Notes: a model not told the origin generated them from the letters alone. 64,000 nt of DNA from Anas platyrhynchos (GCF_047663525.1 NC_092613.1:3063501-3127500), one strand, 5' to 3'. Counted from the stretch's first letter, positions 25,496 through 40,244 are shown. Program-made: numbers and translations.

Positions 25496-27958
25496 AAGGC
25501 TGTGTTAAGGTGCAGAGACCTCAGGGCTGCCCATGTTTCTTCTTCATCTCTGGCGTTATTTGGGGATAGCTGGGAGCTGTTGGTTCATGGGTCTTATCTG
25601 CTTTCCCCATCCCACCTGGATTTCCTTGTCTGTCCCCCCACTGCTGACAAAGCCCAGAATGGGCCAGATGGGCCAGGGCAGGGGAGAGGGATGCAAACCC
25701 CTGCCAAGGTCCCAGCCAAGCAAGTCCCTGGGTGAAGGCTGGCATTTAGCAGCCTGTTGAGTCAGGTTGAATATAGGCAGAATTTGGGCACAGTCAGCAT
25801 TTCACCACTGCTGCCAAGCACAGGTGCAGGGAAGAAAACGCATTGAAGAGCATGCCAGTGAGGCCAGCTGGACCCTTCCTGACTTCCAAGAGGAAAACAA
25901 TATTTATAACAATACAACAAAGGGTGCTAACGTATTCTACAGCAATGATTCAAAATCCTGTTTAGGGTCTGATCCATCTCTTGTGCTGACGTGGCCCCAC
26001 TCAACCAGGTGGGATCACTCATTTTTACTTAAGTGATTGATTGATCCAGGCCTGGCTCTAATTACCACCCAGTGTTCATGGTGAGCACACCAGAGTCCTG
26101 GATCCTGCTCTGTGCAGAGCAGCACCAATGCACTGCACTGGGCTCTGGGTGCTCAACACTGCACAGGGTTGGGCCTGCAGCCTGTGCTGAATTATATCTC
26201 ATTGTGTTTAGAGTACTCTCCTCCTCTCTGCTGCTGCAGCTCTGAAATGGGTGTCCCTGAAGCCCAAAACCATTTGCAACATGCACAAAAGAAGCAACAC
26301 AACTGAAAGCAATAAATCTGTTTCTGAAGCTTGTTGTTGCATGGGATGGCATGGGTGTGATTTCTAGGCAACCAGCCAGCCTCTGTCAGTCTAGCTCACT
26401 GCAGGACTATGGGGATGCAACCTTGCACCCAATGCACTGGGATGCTGGCTGCCCACCCAGGGGTCCCCCAGACCTGGGACAGTCCCAACCCTGCTGTGCA
26501 GGAAAGCAGCAGTACTAAAAACAGGCTGCCACAGGCATTTAGAGAGGATGCTGGCACTTAACAAGACTTTACAAAGGGCCTTGTTGTTTAACTCCTGTGA
26601 GTTTCAGACCACTCACTTCCTGGCCTCTCTGGATCTGGATGGATCCTGCACCTCTTGCAGTCACCCAGGCAGATGCACGTAGGGAAACCAGCCCTGGAGG
26701 GAGAGCACCTCAGCACTGGCCCTGGTGCCATGTATGGGAAGTAGGGGATGTGCCTGGATGCATGCTCAGATACGTTTTCAGTGCAAAAAGTGTCTGTGGG
26801 GGCTGTGGTAAGAAGCCATCCATCAGGCTGCACAAAGCAGAAGGGTCCAGATTTCTCCCCCGCCCGGAGAAATGGTTTCCCTATAGTTTTTAATGGGATT
26901 TGTGCCTGCAGGTCGGAGCTCTAGTGCTATTTCTAGCTTTGCTTCTGACTCACTGATGTGATCTTGAACCAGTTTTCAGGAGGAGACTGTGTTTTTTTCT
27001 GTAATTTTTTCTTGAGGAATTTAGTCTGAGTAACTCTGGGCCTGCATCCGCAGAGAAAGCTGAGCATCCCAAACTTCCCTTTGCTTTGAATGGGTACAAA
27101 AACGGGATAGGAAGTGCCTCAGACTGAGGATGCCAAAACGCAGGGGCTGAGTCTCCTCTCCCTCCTCCCATGGAGATATTGGCCACAGTTGCAATGGAGA
27201 ACTGAAGCTTTCTGCTCTGTGGAGGTGTTCCTGCATAGGCACCCAGAGGAGGCAGTAGCCATATCTTAACTTTTATTCTTTGTGTTTTAGCTTTGGAGAT
27301 GGAAAATGGTGGTTACAGTTGTTTTCTAAAAGCCAGCACTTGCCCAAGCCTGTGAACAACCCATCAGACCTTTAAAATCTTCTGAAATTGCTGTTAAGGG
27401 CAGTGAGGGGAAGCTCATGTACTGGCTGCACACTGCCAAGTGATTTAGAGCTGATGGAAAAAAATTATCGGTATGGGGTGATGTGTTTTATCTGGAAAAA
27501 TAATCTCTGTAGCTTTGTGTTGAAGTCTTACAAATTTGAATACAGACCTGTACCAAGAAAAGGATCTCTACATTAGTGTTATGCGAGTGTGGCATGTGGG
27601 AGTATAAATATGGGCATATTTGTGCATAAATACACAGAAGGAGAGAAAAAGACAGAGAAGGAGGAGGTATTTCAAGAAGGGCCTTGCTTTGTTATCAGAT
27701 AATTCCTGGGTCAGCATTGAAATTGCTGCCAAAGTCTTGCAGCCTTCTGGAGTTTGCAACACCCCTAGGGATGGGCCCAAGTGAAGGAGGCCTGGATTTG
27801 GCCTTGGTGGTGGGGACCAGTGGCACCCAGTTCCATGTACCCCTGCATCCCAGCAGCTTTGCAGCATTTTTGGTCTGGATCCCCAGCTTGGGCCCATCCT
27901 TGATGTTTTTGTGATTGTGCAGGGAAAGCCAAGAAGAAGTTGAAGGGATTTGTTTGCA

Positions 27959-27992
27959 TTTTTTGTTTGTTTGTTTGGTTTTTTGTTTTTTT
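27959..27992. repeat. (GTTT)n-rich tract
   Basis: ttttgtttgtttgtttgg is followed by T-runs. Confidence 0.85.
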
Positions 27993-28051
27993 AATGGAAG
28001 CACCTCTCCGTTTTGGAGCTGGGATGTGCTTACCTTGGGGTCTGTGTTCAT

Positions 28052-28066
28052 GGGGGGGGGGGGGGG
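28052..28066. repeat. Poly-G run of 15
   Basis: G15. G-quadruplex prone and hard to sequence. Confidence 0.95.
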
Positions 28067-28959
28067 TCCTAGTGGTTTCTTCAGTTGGTGGGTGCTGGTC
28101 AGCATGTTGCTGGGGTGGAAGGGGCTGAGGGGTGAAGAGAGGAGGAGCCAGCTCCAAAGCATTTGTTTTTCCCCCCCCCAAAAATTATGTGGTTCTCTCC
28201 TTGCACCCCTGGCAGCAGCCAGAACATCCCCCCATGGCCCCTCCCACTGGGGACTGGCTGCTGCCCTGCTCCAGGAGCCCTGAGGAGGACAATGGTCTTC
28301 ATGTCCTTCCCCATCCTCTATTGCCTTGGTCTCCCTGTGAAATTACTGCTTTGGCTGTCCAAATGTCACCCTCCAAGCTCTTTTTTTGGGTGCCTCCCAT
28401 CCTGCTGCATCCCATGGTGAGGGCAAGGGGCCAGTCTCCAGCCGTGTAAATCAGCCCTGAGAGCACAGCACAGATTTACACCCAGGGATGAGCTCCCCCT
28501 GACCCAACCATGCATGGAGAGTGGGAAACCCTTCAGCCCAGTTCCTCTTCTGTGTGGGATGGGTTTGCTTGCCAGAGCTCCTGGACATTATATGACCATG
28601 GCCCTATTGCAAGGTCCATGTGTGTGTTTAATGCCCTGCCTGGCTGCTCAGGGCTTGGGGGGCTTGGGCTTTTTTTTTTTTAATTTTTCTGTTGTTTATA
28701 AGACTGCAGTTATCCATTTACACTTGCTCCTTCATTGCTTGAGACTGTGCTATTTTCCTCCAATGTCATCTACTAATCATTGCTGGAAGCACAAGGGAAA
28801 AACAGGCATTGGATCAAGCCTGTGTGTGCTGCCTAATTTGAGTGAATCGATAGGAAGAGGAAATCCAAGAAGGACTCATCCTAACGATGCTGGAGCCGAA
28901 CCTTTTGTTGCCATGGTTACAGGAGAAATGGGACCAGGAATGGAGAGAGGCCTATAAAC

Positions 28960-29310
28960 TGGTAAAGGAGGACTCGTGGGAATTTCAAGTCATTAAATCA
29001 TGCGTTTGCTAGACAAAAATTTAGACACCAGCTGTATCTGAATTGCACAGTGTGTATAGACATTACTGCTCTTATTGACAGCGTGGGGGTGTCCTTGGGG
29101 TTGGGTGTGTCTGCAGTCTGAGACACCCGCATCAATAAGGCTGATAATTGTATATAGGTATACAGATCTGTGTATATACGTATTCTAAATGAGCATTTGC
29201 TGTCTGATTTATCATGAGTGTACATAATATATTCTTCACAGAGTATCACAAATTTTGTAAATATCAGCACTAATTAAGAGGAAATAAATATGTATATTAT
29301 TGAGGAGCTA
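28960..29310. promoter_or_regulatory. Candidate conserved non-coding element
   Basis: AT-rich unique sequence with several homeodomain-type words (cattaaatca, actaattaag) and a near-palindrome around tacagatctgt. It stands out from the GC-richer flanks. It is 5 kb downstream of KCNA2. Confidence 0.3.
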
Positions 29311-29382
29311 TTTTGATATCAGTTCTGTGGAGGGTGGAGAAGAAAAAGACAAGCAAATGTATTTTTGGTAGACTGAGGGTTC

Positions 29383-29407
29383 TTTGTTTGTTTGTTTGTT
29401 TTTTTCT
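29383..29407. repeat. (GTTT)n microsatellite
   Basis: Four GTTT units followed by a T-run. Confidence 0.9.
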
Positions 29408-32400
29408 GTGCATCTAAACCTTCTGTGAGAAAAGGAGGAAAGTGCCTGAACCATGGAAAAATCAGCCTGGGGGTAATTTCCCTGGAAGGGGATGGACTTC
29501 ACCCTCGGTGATGGACAGTGGGGAGGACCTGGTGCTCTTCACCCAGCCTGCTCCATGCTGTGTCTGCAGATCTCCCATGGGTGCTGTGCTGGAGGATACA
29601 CCTCTGGGAAAACCTCCAGGCACTGAGCTGGTGGGTTATAAGGTGGTGATCACATTTGAAAGAGGGAGAAGCAAACAGGCAGGAATGGTGCTAGCAGCAA
29701 TTCCTTGGTGCTGTTTCAAACCTGTTGTCCCAAGATATGTGTCCTAGTAGGACTTCAGGCTGAGAACAGTCTCTGCCGCAGGGAATGGGGATGGGTTCCC
29801 TGTGAAGGCATCAACTCCTCTCACAGATAGATGGTTGCTTTGCTAAAACCCCAGGGAGCAAACTCAGCCCTGCTTTCTCTGCTGCTTTGTCCTCGCCTCT
29901 CCTACACGTGTTTTGGGGGAGCAAAGGGGAGGGAAGGAGCTGGAGGTTGGTACTTGTGTTTCAGGCTTTTGGCAAACTTCCACAAAAGAGAGAGAGCAAT
30001 GGGGACTGAAATGCATATATTTTATCCAAAATATGCCCAGGGCAAGTTCTCCTCTCCCTAAGGGGTCTGAGATGAATGCTCAGAGACAGCTGGGCAGTAG
30101 GTGTGTCCCCAGGACTAGGTTTTACCTGCACAGAACCAAACCAGCCCAATTTTGGGTTGGCATTTTTCATCCTCTTGCATCTCACTGGGACACTTAGCTG
30201 CACTAGGGACACTGTGGGAACTTCAGGCAGAGATTTGTTATTTTCACTTCTGCATATTGGGGAAATGTTTTTTTCTTGCCATGGTGACAACCCAGACTCT
30301 AAAAAATATCCTATCCTAGGCATGGCTTGTTTTTAGATAAAAAAGTTCAAATCTTTCTCCCCCTAGATGGGACTCATGTCAGTGACATGGATAAAGCCTG
30401 TATTGTAGATTGATGTTGTTTGGCTTCAGGATGTGGCATCACTTGCTGGAGACCTTGGAAGGATTCAGCAGCAAACCCCACTGAGCCAGCCTCTTGCTGC
30501 AAGCCTCCTGCAAGAAGTTGGAGCTCTCAACTTCAGGTTTCCCAAGCTGCTTTCCCACCTCCAAGAAGCCTCCTCACTCTTGGATGTATACACAGAAGAG
30601 TAATAACCCAAGGACAATGTGAAGAGCAGTGCTTAAATTTTGTCTAAACTGGCCAGACATGTACCAGTGGCATTGGTGCTGTTTTCAAGCCTCCTGGTCC
30701 TTGAAGAAGTCTGTTCTTTAGAGAACCACTGATTTCTATCTTCTTGGGGCAGCTCCCTCTAGCTCCAAGCCTCTGCATAGGGACTGAGCTCCTCAGCATC
30801 CTCAACCCCCCTGGCTTCAGTGGTGGAGGCCCCAGGCTTGATGTTGAGGTCCTTGTGTTGGGGTGCCTGTCTTGCCAGCAAGCTGCTGTATGACCCAGGG
30901 AACAACACATCTCAGCTCGTGCCTCAGTTTCCACACCTATAACACAGCTTGTTATGCTGTGCCCCAGGAGCCAGCAAATTGCAAAGCTGAGCTCAATACT
31001 GGGGCAGAGAAAATACATAAATGGGTAGAGGAGCCCATGGACGGGTAATTTAGCATGAAAGGAAGTATTTAATTCTGAACATTTAAATACAGAAAGCATT
31101 TGAACCCATGCAAGGTAATACAAGTATTTATGAGCAGTGCATCCTGGGCTAAATCAGCAGCACCCTTGTCGCAGTGTTTTCTGTAATGGTGGGTGGAAGC
31201 TGTGCCCAATTTGAGCCACTTGGTACTCCTCAGCCCCATTTCCAAGACCAGGAGAGGCTCTGGTCAGCTTCAGCAGGCACCAAACCCTTGCTCTTATCTC
31301 TGGCTGGCAGCATTCTGGGCTCATCAATATCTAAACACTGCTTGGTGCAAGGGGTTTGCAGAAGTCTGCTTTGCAGGCTCTCTGAGGGGATGTCAGGAGG
31401 AGGCGGCGAGGCGGATGCAGTAATTATTTTAAACTGCCAGTCTGTCAGCATGCTGCACCATCCTGGCCGTGTGTGGAGGATTCAGGAGATAATGTCAGGG
31501 GTGAGCATCCTTCTGTTTGTCCTTTTGCACCATTTCAGAGACAAGGATGGGGAGGAAGACCTACACATATGACACAGAGACCTCCCAGAGCTAACAATCC
31601 TGGGTGTGCAGCTGACCCTGCCAGTGCTGCCTGACCTACTTTTCTGTGCTTTCTTCACTGTGTGTTGCTTCTCTGCCAGGCAAGAGCCCATGAAACCCTT
31701 GTTTATCTGCTCCAGCTCATAAATTAAAGAGTCCTTAAAGGCAGTGGCACAGGGATGCTCTTTGTCTTGGGGAGGACTACACTGCGCACCTTTGCAAAAG
31801 GCTTTCTGCTCATTGGGGTCTACAAGTGCTCAAGCCCTCACAATCCCGCCCGGTTACATTGAGGAAGGAAATGAGCCAAGTGCCAAGAAAATTCTTCCAC
31901 TGCTGCTTGTCCTGGGAAGCTCAGGTTGCTAAAACCCCATTACAGCCCATCATATGTGCCCCAGGGGTAAGCGGGGGTTTTTAGTTGCCCTGGCTATCTA
32001 TTACCAAATCCGTTTCCATTTGGCAAAGAGAGTGATTGGATACTGAAAGCAACTTCTGGACTGGGGCTGCTGAAAGGCCATCAATACAATGCTGACAGCA
32101 TGAGGGTGGATGGGGAAAGGATTGAAAGAGGAGAAGGGAAAGTGGTCCTGCAGCTGAGACACTGCTACCCTCCCAGTGACGCCCATCACAAAGCGCTGGG
32201 TATATGTCAGCGTGGCAGGACTCAAAAATGAGCTGGTGTAGGATTGCACCATCACTGCTGCAGTGCCTCAGATTCAGGGTGGCCTTCACTGAGCAGCTGG
32301 GTGCAAAATTTGCAAGTGTGGGTGTGCGAAGAGGAGCCCCCGCAGCCTATGTTTAGGTAACCTCCAGGCAAAGGTTCGGCACTCGCACAGCTCTCACTGA

Positions 32401-34386
32401 GATGAACACTTATCCTGCAGCTCTGGAAATCAGGCCAGGTCCCTCTTTCTCCTTCCCACTTTCTCTTGCTCCTTCTTCTCCCTCCTTTGCATTTGTGCAG
32501 GGTGTTGAAAGGCCTATTCCTGGGAGCAGTGCTCATCCACACCCCAGCACGAGGTACAGGGCAGGAGAAGGGGAGTTTAGGTAATGGCTACTGGCTGCTT
32601 TTTACTATATCAGGGTGTATTAAAGGAAGAAACACACATCTCCTCTTTTACAGTTTTAGAACTGATACTGGTGAGGCCCTGGATCTTCAAAGCATTAGTG
32701 CAGACAGGGTAATGAGGAGTGATGCAGGGAACAACAGGATTAAAGTCAGAGATACCTAAATATTATGTAGAGATACCCAAATATTTGTCCTTTGCTCTGA
32801 GGTTACCCTGATTTCATGGGGAACGCAGGCACCCAGTTGCCTTTCTCAGCCCAACTTGCTGAGGTCCTGCTTGGCTGTCACTTTGCTCCGTGCCCCTCTG
32901 TGCTGGGGAGATGCAGAAATAGACACAAGGAAAGCGTCTGAGCATTTAATCTTAAAACCCAGGGTGGGAGAAACTGTATCCAAGGCACCTGGGAGATTTA
33001 GCAAAGGCTCAGAAGAAGGTTTGCCCCCTAGCTCACCATCCCCAATGGGTGTGAGAGAAGAAGGTTAATCCCAAAATCGCATGATACTCCACAGGTGAGT
33101 CTTCGGGATATCCTTGGTGTGATGGGTGATTTGCTGAGCTCCCAGCAGGGACCCCAGGAGTGCAGTGTCAGGGTTTGCAGCTAGAACCCAGGGCTGGCAG
33201 GAGCTCATTGAGTTTGCTTTGCTACTCCTTCAATGCAGCCAAAATCAGCTCCTGGAAAGAGCAGGGCTGGTTTGGGGAGCCAGAGAGACAAGGTCACCCA
33301 GCTCCCTGCAGCCACGTGGAGATCCACCATGACTCCTGCATCTGCAGCCATCATCCTCTTGCACCGGCCCCCTTTACCTCCCTAGTGCACTGGCACCAGC
33401 CAGGACCAGGCCCTAAGGACATGTTTTATGCAGCAAGAGATGGAGGTGGGGGTGGGCAAGGGAAGCAGAACAAGCATCTTCTGCCAGGCACCTGCTCCCT
33501 GCCTCAAAACAAAAAAAATGCCAACAGCACATTGTTTGAAAGCATAGACTTTCCTGACTAGGCACAGGGTTGTCTTCCACTGTCCTTTTATCCTTGGCTA
33601 ATTAAAGGCAAATCTCTGCAGAAGGAACACACTTCTTCACATTTAAGCATTAATAACTAGAAAGTGGCTGTGAATGCTCTGAGGCAGCTGCAGAAATCCC
33701 TGGCAGAAACAGCATTTTTATCTCACAGCTCACCAGTTTTGGCTTCAGGGATAATAAACTTCTGAGGTTTAGAAGGAGGCAAGAGCAGATCCAGCCCCAT
33801 ATGGGTTGAGTTTACAAAAGGATCAGTCAATGGGCAGACCAAATTCCCAAGTTATCCCTGAGCAAGACCTTGGAGGTGACACGGCCATGGTGAGCTCCTC
33901 CCAGTCTCCTGGTTTCGCACGGATGCTGTGGGGAATGGCTTGGGTGAGCCCCAGGGGAGCAAACAAGGATGTTTGCTGGTCTCTGGGCAGGTGTTTCTAG
34001 GTGCAAGTCCTCTCACCCCCAGGGAGATGTTTGCGTGGTTCTGTCTGCCTGCCACCTCCAGGGGATGGAGGGACAAGTCTCCCTCTGGCTGCTGGTCTCC
34101 CTCCAACAACTGCACAGGGGGTCCAGATGGCTGCAGCTCCTTCCACTTCTAGATTTGTCCAGTCCACACTCTTAAGCATTCACATGCTGGTTGTTTCCAC
34201 TCTTTTAAGGGCAGAAGGAGAATTTAACCCTGAAGCACCTTGATTAAACAAGAATGCTCTGGACATTTGTAAAATCCCTAGCCAGGCAGCCCAATGCACT
34301 TAATTCAAAGATGTTTTTAAATATGTTACTAAAATGCACTAAATGTGTACTAAAATGCACTGAAAACCATACAGATGAGAAAAGAG

Positions 34387-34407
34387 AAAAAAAAAAAAAA
34401 AAAAAAA
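34387..34407. repeat. Poly-A run of 21
   Basis: A21 after a purine-rich lead. No retrotransposon body is recognised upstream. Confidence 0.95.
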
Positions 34408-34499
34408 CACCGTTGAGCATTTGGTATACCAGTGCATAACTACTTTGTGAAGACAAAAAAAATATTGGTCATGGCATCCAATAAGACTGGCAAGAGGCA

Positions 34500-34605
34500 A
34501 GTATTGATAGCAACTATTCTTATTCTGATGATGACATTACGTGGCTCTTATAGAGTGCTTTTCATTAGTAGCTCTAAAGTGCTTTACGAAAGAAGAGACT
34601 CAGAT
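34500..34605. repeat. Possible ancient interspersed repeat core
   Basis: The segment gagtgcttttcatt ... agctctaaagtgctttacga resembles the conserved core of an old vertebrate repeat that I recall but cannot name. The two related halves sit about 25 bp apart. It is short and diverged. Confidence 0.3.
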
Positions 34606-37600
34606 GTCTTGAACGTCTGCAGCTATTTCAGCAAAGGAACACAAGCGCAGGGCTCATGCAGAAGCTCTTACTGCAGTTTTACTGGTTGCAGGGCAGGAGC
34701 CTCCTCTGCTCAGCTCCCAGCCACCCTAATGGCATTTTAGTTATTTTTCAGCTTCTGAAAACCTCTCTGTGTGGCACAGCCCTTGGGGGGGTGGCTCCTG
34801 ACAGACCTGGATGGAGCTTGGGGGGACACGCTTTTCCATATATAACACCCCTGGTGAGCTCCCCAGCAGTCCAATTCCACCTGCAATAAATGGGACTTGT
34901 GAAACCCAGGTGTTTTTACCCACTTCCACATTTACATGAGCACCAACTTTGCCATGGTACCCCAAAGGAAATGCACCCCCATGGCTTTGGTCTCCTGCCC
35001 TGGAGGTGTTTGCTCTGCACACCCCATACAGGGACAGAGAGAAAGGGCACTGCCAGCGCTGCCTGGCACAGCCCTGTGGTACAAATGCCCCTGAAAATGA
35101 TAAGGTAAACAGCTTTGGTAAGAACAAAAATCCCAGTCCAAAGGCAGCTGGTGCCTGAGCCTTGTTTTTGGGGCCTTCTGGGCATGCTCACAGCCCTCAT
35201 GAATGGTGCTGGGTGCCACAGGCATTCAGCACCCAAGAGGAGCATGGCATTGATGTTGAGCAAAGCATTGGCACAGCTGACTGCACAACATGTGTGGGGT
35301 GCTCGTCCTCGGCTGGGGCTTTCCACAGCTTGAGGGGTGCAGGGATTTGGGGGCTGTCAGGCTGCCTTGCTGTTTGGCTCTTTTAGCATCAGAAAATGTC
35401 TGTGTTCATTGGCAGGTGTAAACCTTCAGCCTCTGCTCCACCATCGTGGGACATGCACATGGATGCACTTCCCTGTGTACAAACACAGGCAAATACATCC
35501 ATGAAATCCCAGAGAGTGCTGATTTCAGATCCCTTCCCCTCCATGCTGTAGTTCAGCCTCAGTGATGATGCTGCAGTAGAAAACATCCCACAAGTTTGGG
35601 GATATCCCTCCAGTTTGTCCCAGGCAGGACTGTGTCATGCTGGCCATGGTGGCAGGTGAGAGCTGTCACAGGTAGAAAACATCTCCTAGCAGCTCCAGGA
35701 GGAGAAGCAAAGACATCTTAGAAAATAACAAATGCACTGCTCTGGTGCTGTGCAGGATGAACAGGATGGCATGGGAATGCTTTGCTGGAGGGAGAGGGTT
35801 TGCTCCCCTGCTCCTCCCGAAGTTTCTATGGCAGCTGCGGGGGGCTTGCTCCAGTTCTGCCACATGGGTGCAGCTCCTGCTGGCTAGTCCTCTCCTCCCC
35901 ACCAGCATCAGCAGAACTGCCAGCTCAGCACAAAGCTGCAGCATCACAGCTCAAGGATTAGACATTCATTTGCCATAAATAGAAAATTGGGGGAATGTGT
36001 TTTAGCGTATTGAATGTATTCCAAGTGGCTGCCGATGTATAGGAACATGACCACCCTATCGATCCCCATCCTTTTCCCTCTCCCCAGCTCCCTCAGGCAC
36101 AGATGACCCTGTCACTCTGCAAACACCCGAGGCCCTGATCCTGTGACCAGGAGCCAGGGATTTGTCACTGTTCTGGGACTCAGGAGTCAGGAGCCACAGC
36201 CACAGCCCCCGACCCACTGGGCTGGTCCCCTGGGCGGTTGTCTCGTGCTGATGGAGGGACCCCCAGGAGGACATCTCAATTTGGTCTGAGTGTCAGGAGC
36301 CCCATTACAGTTAGTAGAGAGAAAGAGAAACTCCTCCGCATGATTCATCCAGCTTAATTTAGCCAAGTGCCTCAGGGCCAGAAGAGGCATGCCTTAAAAG
36401 AACCCATTTTTCTGCATTTGTGGTGAAAGGAGTCGGGGAAACAAGCTCAGATGGATGGAGATGCCTGCTCATGATGTAAGGGATGCCACTCTGATTTACA
36501 AGGCACCAATGACTGAAAGCCTCTTAGTAAAACTTATCTGCGAGGAGCTGCATGGGCTGGAATGGCTTTGACACGTGCCTAGGCACCATGGCAGTGCAGA
36601 GATGCGGGGTCAGTACAGCTACAAGTGCTCTCCATCACTGCTCCAGGCCTGGCTCCAGATATACCTCTACACCACCTGGTGCCTTTCATGCCTGCAAAGA
36701 GGAGACCCTTCTGGATGTTCTCATCTGGGCTGCATATCTTGGGTGTGTGCCATGACCATGTTATGCCTTCCTGGCTGTTTGTGCCCCACCATCTGCTGCT
36801 GTGGCATGATGCCCACCTGCACCTTGATCAGATGTTCCCCAAGGCTCTTTGCAAGGCAAGATGGCTTGCATGGCTGCATGATGCCATGGTGGCCATAGGG
36901 ACAGTGGTTTGGGGGGCAGCAGAGGACTGCACGGTTCTCCTGTGGCTCTGCTCAGTGGTATCATGCACGCTATCTACATCTATCTGAACTTGTTTCTCTG
37001 ACTATTTTCAACACAAATGCAGAGAAATGGGTTCTTTTAAGGCATTCCTCTCCTGACCTGCAGGCAGATGCCTAAATTAAACCAGATGAATGACAAGGAG
37101 GAGGTCCTCCACTGATCATGACAGTGGTGTTGGCAACAAGGCCACATGAAGTCCTCCTGGAGATACCTCCATATGCATGAAACATATCTCCACAGGAGAT
37201 TAGCTGACGGGGCTGAGGGTTCCTGTAGGTGCCATCTCTCTTCACACCAAATATGAGCCATCCTCTCTGCACGTTGCAGTGGTTTCTGGCAATGTGAGAG
37301 GAGGCCAGAGCTGTACCAAGGTCCCATGGCCATGTGAGGGCAGACAAGGCTTCGTGGCAGCTCAGCACCCTGTTTCTATGCTGCCAAGCTGATTCAGCCC
37401 CAGCTGCACAGTTCAGCCTACCTGTGGCTCACGGCACTGCCAGAGCCCTGGCACACCTCTGCCACTGCTCGAGTGCCCTGACCCTGCACATGTCCCTGGA
37501 CTTCCTCCAGTTTTATGCCTGATGAGGCTCAAGCCTTATGTTGCCAGTTAATGGACCTTAAAATGCCTAGAGATCCTGGCTCTCATCCTGCTCCTGCTTT

Positions 37601-40244
37601 TCTGGCTTCACTGAGGGTGATATTTCGCTGTGGGGGGTAATGATGAGGGTGCAGGTGCTCAAGTCCCATAGGAGCTGGGGACTCATTCCTTCAGGTCCCA
37701 GGGGAGAGCTCTGACAGTGCCTAGAGGAGAATGCTTTGCATGTGTTTCCATGCAGACTCCTCATGCTATGAGATGTTATTTCTAATGATATTCTGTATTC
37801 CTTGCTCTCTTAATATTGTGTGAAACCTATTCTCATGGGTATGACCTCATGGCTACACACTCCTGGACCAAACTGGTGTGTCTTCTGCACCAGTTCTGTC
37901 TACAAAAGTATTTCCATGCTCAACAGAGGAATAAAAAGCACTGCAAGGGGGTTGATGAGGCATCCACAGGCAGATCAGGCTAAAGCCAAGTGTCTTGGAG
38001 TGAGAAACATCCTTCTCAGCATGTCCTGGTGATGTTTCCATCCTGGAGCAAAGCCACTCCTTTTTAGTGACTTCCAGCTTACTTTATAAAAGCATTGGGA
38101 AGGATGCGGAGATCTTCAGTGGCCTCAGGAGAGACAAAAAGTCTCATATGGTCCTTCTTCCTATTGATTGGACCCTCCAAATAAGACCTTCTTCTGAAAG
38201 CTATTGCCTTGATTGTCCATTTTTCCTCCAAAATCTTCCTGCCTTGACTGCATCTGGCTGCTGTCTTCAGCATTTCAGCTCACGCTCACAACTGCTGTAT
38301 TCATAAATAAATGATAAGTGGATTGATTAGTCACTTCCCTCTGACTCCAGACCTCTCGCCCCTGACCATTTGTTGGCTTAAATGGAAATTTCTAAGTCTT
38401 CTAGATAGTACCAGTGTGCGATTCCCCATGGGATGAAGCAGGAGTGTTTACGCATCAGGAAAATCTCCTCTTCACCTTTTTTACCACCTGGTTTGGACAT
38501 AGGGCTGGCTTTTCCCCCTGCTTATCCATGGCATATGCAGACCCTTGGGATACATGACCCACCACCAGGTTCCTCACTGCTGGGACTTATCCAAAGGGGA
38601 CTAATTAAAGCAGAATCATGCCCATGAGCCAGGCTGGCCCAGTGTATCACAGCAAGGGGATACTCTGCCTCCTCTCTTCCCTGCAGGGCCACGGACATGT
38701 TCCTTTAGCACAAACCCTTCTAGAAAGGGTCTCTGCGTCCTGTGGGTGCTTCAAAAGCCCTGTCCCCCCATAACAGTTCACTTCTTCGTGGTTATGCACA
38801 GTCTGATTTTATTGTGGGTGGGAAGGGGTGTTACCAGGGGTGTCCCCTCACATCCCCCATTAACCCCTCACCTGATGCTAAATATTCTCGCTGCATGAAA
38901 AAGTGGGAAAAGGGCCAAATTGGCAGCCCCTGCCTCTGTCCCCTGCCCCCCCATACCACATTTATGCCCTTCTTGATGTGGCACACCAGCAGCTGCAGCC
39001 TTCTATTTAGAGGAAATCTATAAACCACTCAGTACAGAGCAAACCTGCCAGCCTACCAGCAGCCTTCTGCAGCAAATTGATCAGGCGGTGACTGAATCTT
39101 GCTGTCTCTTTTTTTACCCCCTTTCTCTTTGTCTGAAACCACTTGGGACTACCTCCAGTGACAGCACCCAGCATCTAATGCACCCCATCCTGCTTCACCT
39201 CCAGTGCAGCAACCAATATCCCATGCCCAGCAGAGTGCCCCAACAGTCCTGGGGTCAGGAAACTACAGATAACAGGGTCTGAGGACCCTTCCACTTCATT
39301 TCCAGAGGTGGGGAAATCAACTGGGAGATGGGAACCCATCTTCAGCTGACCTGAAGGTTGGTGCTCTGTTCATCTGCATACTTTCCTTGTCCCTTACAGG
39401 CTCCAAAATTGGTGGGTACAGATAGAATAAACCAAACAGACAAAGTCTGCAATGCCAAGAAGCTTGCAGGTTTGGATGTCAAGCTCAGAGAAAGGAGGAA
39501 ACACTGCCCAAATAACCTCAACGTACACCCATAAAACCCCACCATCTGGCCAGGACCCACCACAAGTGCTTTGGCCACAGGGACTGGTGCAGATATTAAA
39601 GCCATTTCTAAGCAGGGAGACTGGGGAAATGGCTTTTTTTTTTTACTGAAACGTGATGACTCATTCACTGAATGCCTTTTTCTTTTCTGTTGCTGTTGTG
39701 GGAAACATATTGTTTTGATTAATATCTTGGCTTGGGAATGTAGATGATGAAAAAGATTTGAAGTTTTCAAAACATTCTATTGGGAATTTGCAAAATGAAA
39801 TGTCACTTTTTCTAGAAAACAAACAAACAAAAAAAAAACCCTCCTTGGTTTTAGATATTAATTTGGTTGGCAAAAGGCTAGAATGAAGAGAAGCATTTGG
39901 ATTAGGAGTGACACTTGTTTAAATTCTCAAACTGTATTTTTTTTGTTGTCTCAAACTCCAATTTTAGGGAGGAAAAACAACCAACACCCAAAGAGCATCC
40001 AGAGGTAGAAAAAGTGTTTCCAGACCAAAAATTGTCTTAAAAGAAAGATAATAATGTGTCCACCATGTGTCCATCCTCATACACGCAGGCTGGTGTAGGG
40101 AGAAAGAAGTGCAATAACAAAGGGCACTTTGTGCATTTAAAACTGCTCTTGCTAAGTTGCAACACTCCCAGTGCTGGTGAAAATGACTTAAATCTCCAGG
40201 AAGAAAATGCCCAGAGCTTCCACTTTGGCACAAACAGCTGCGTG

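Larger units (their letters stand above)
24900..40244. other. Intergenic region downstream of KCNA2, no supported gene
   Basis: No recognisable protein, tRNA or interspersed element was found in this stretch except the simple repeats and candidate elements listed. The KCNA2 3'UTR may extend into its first part. Confidence 0.6.
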
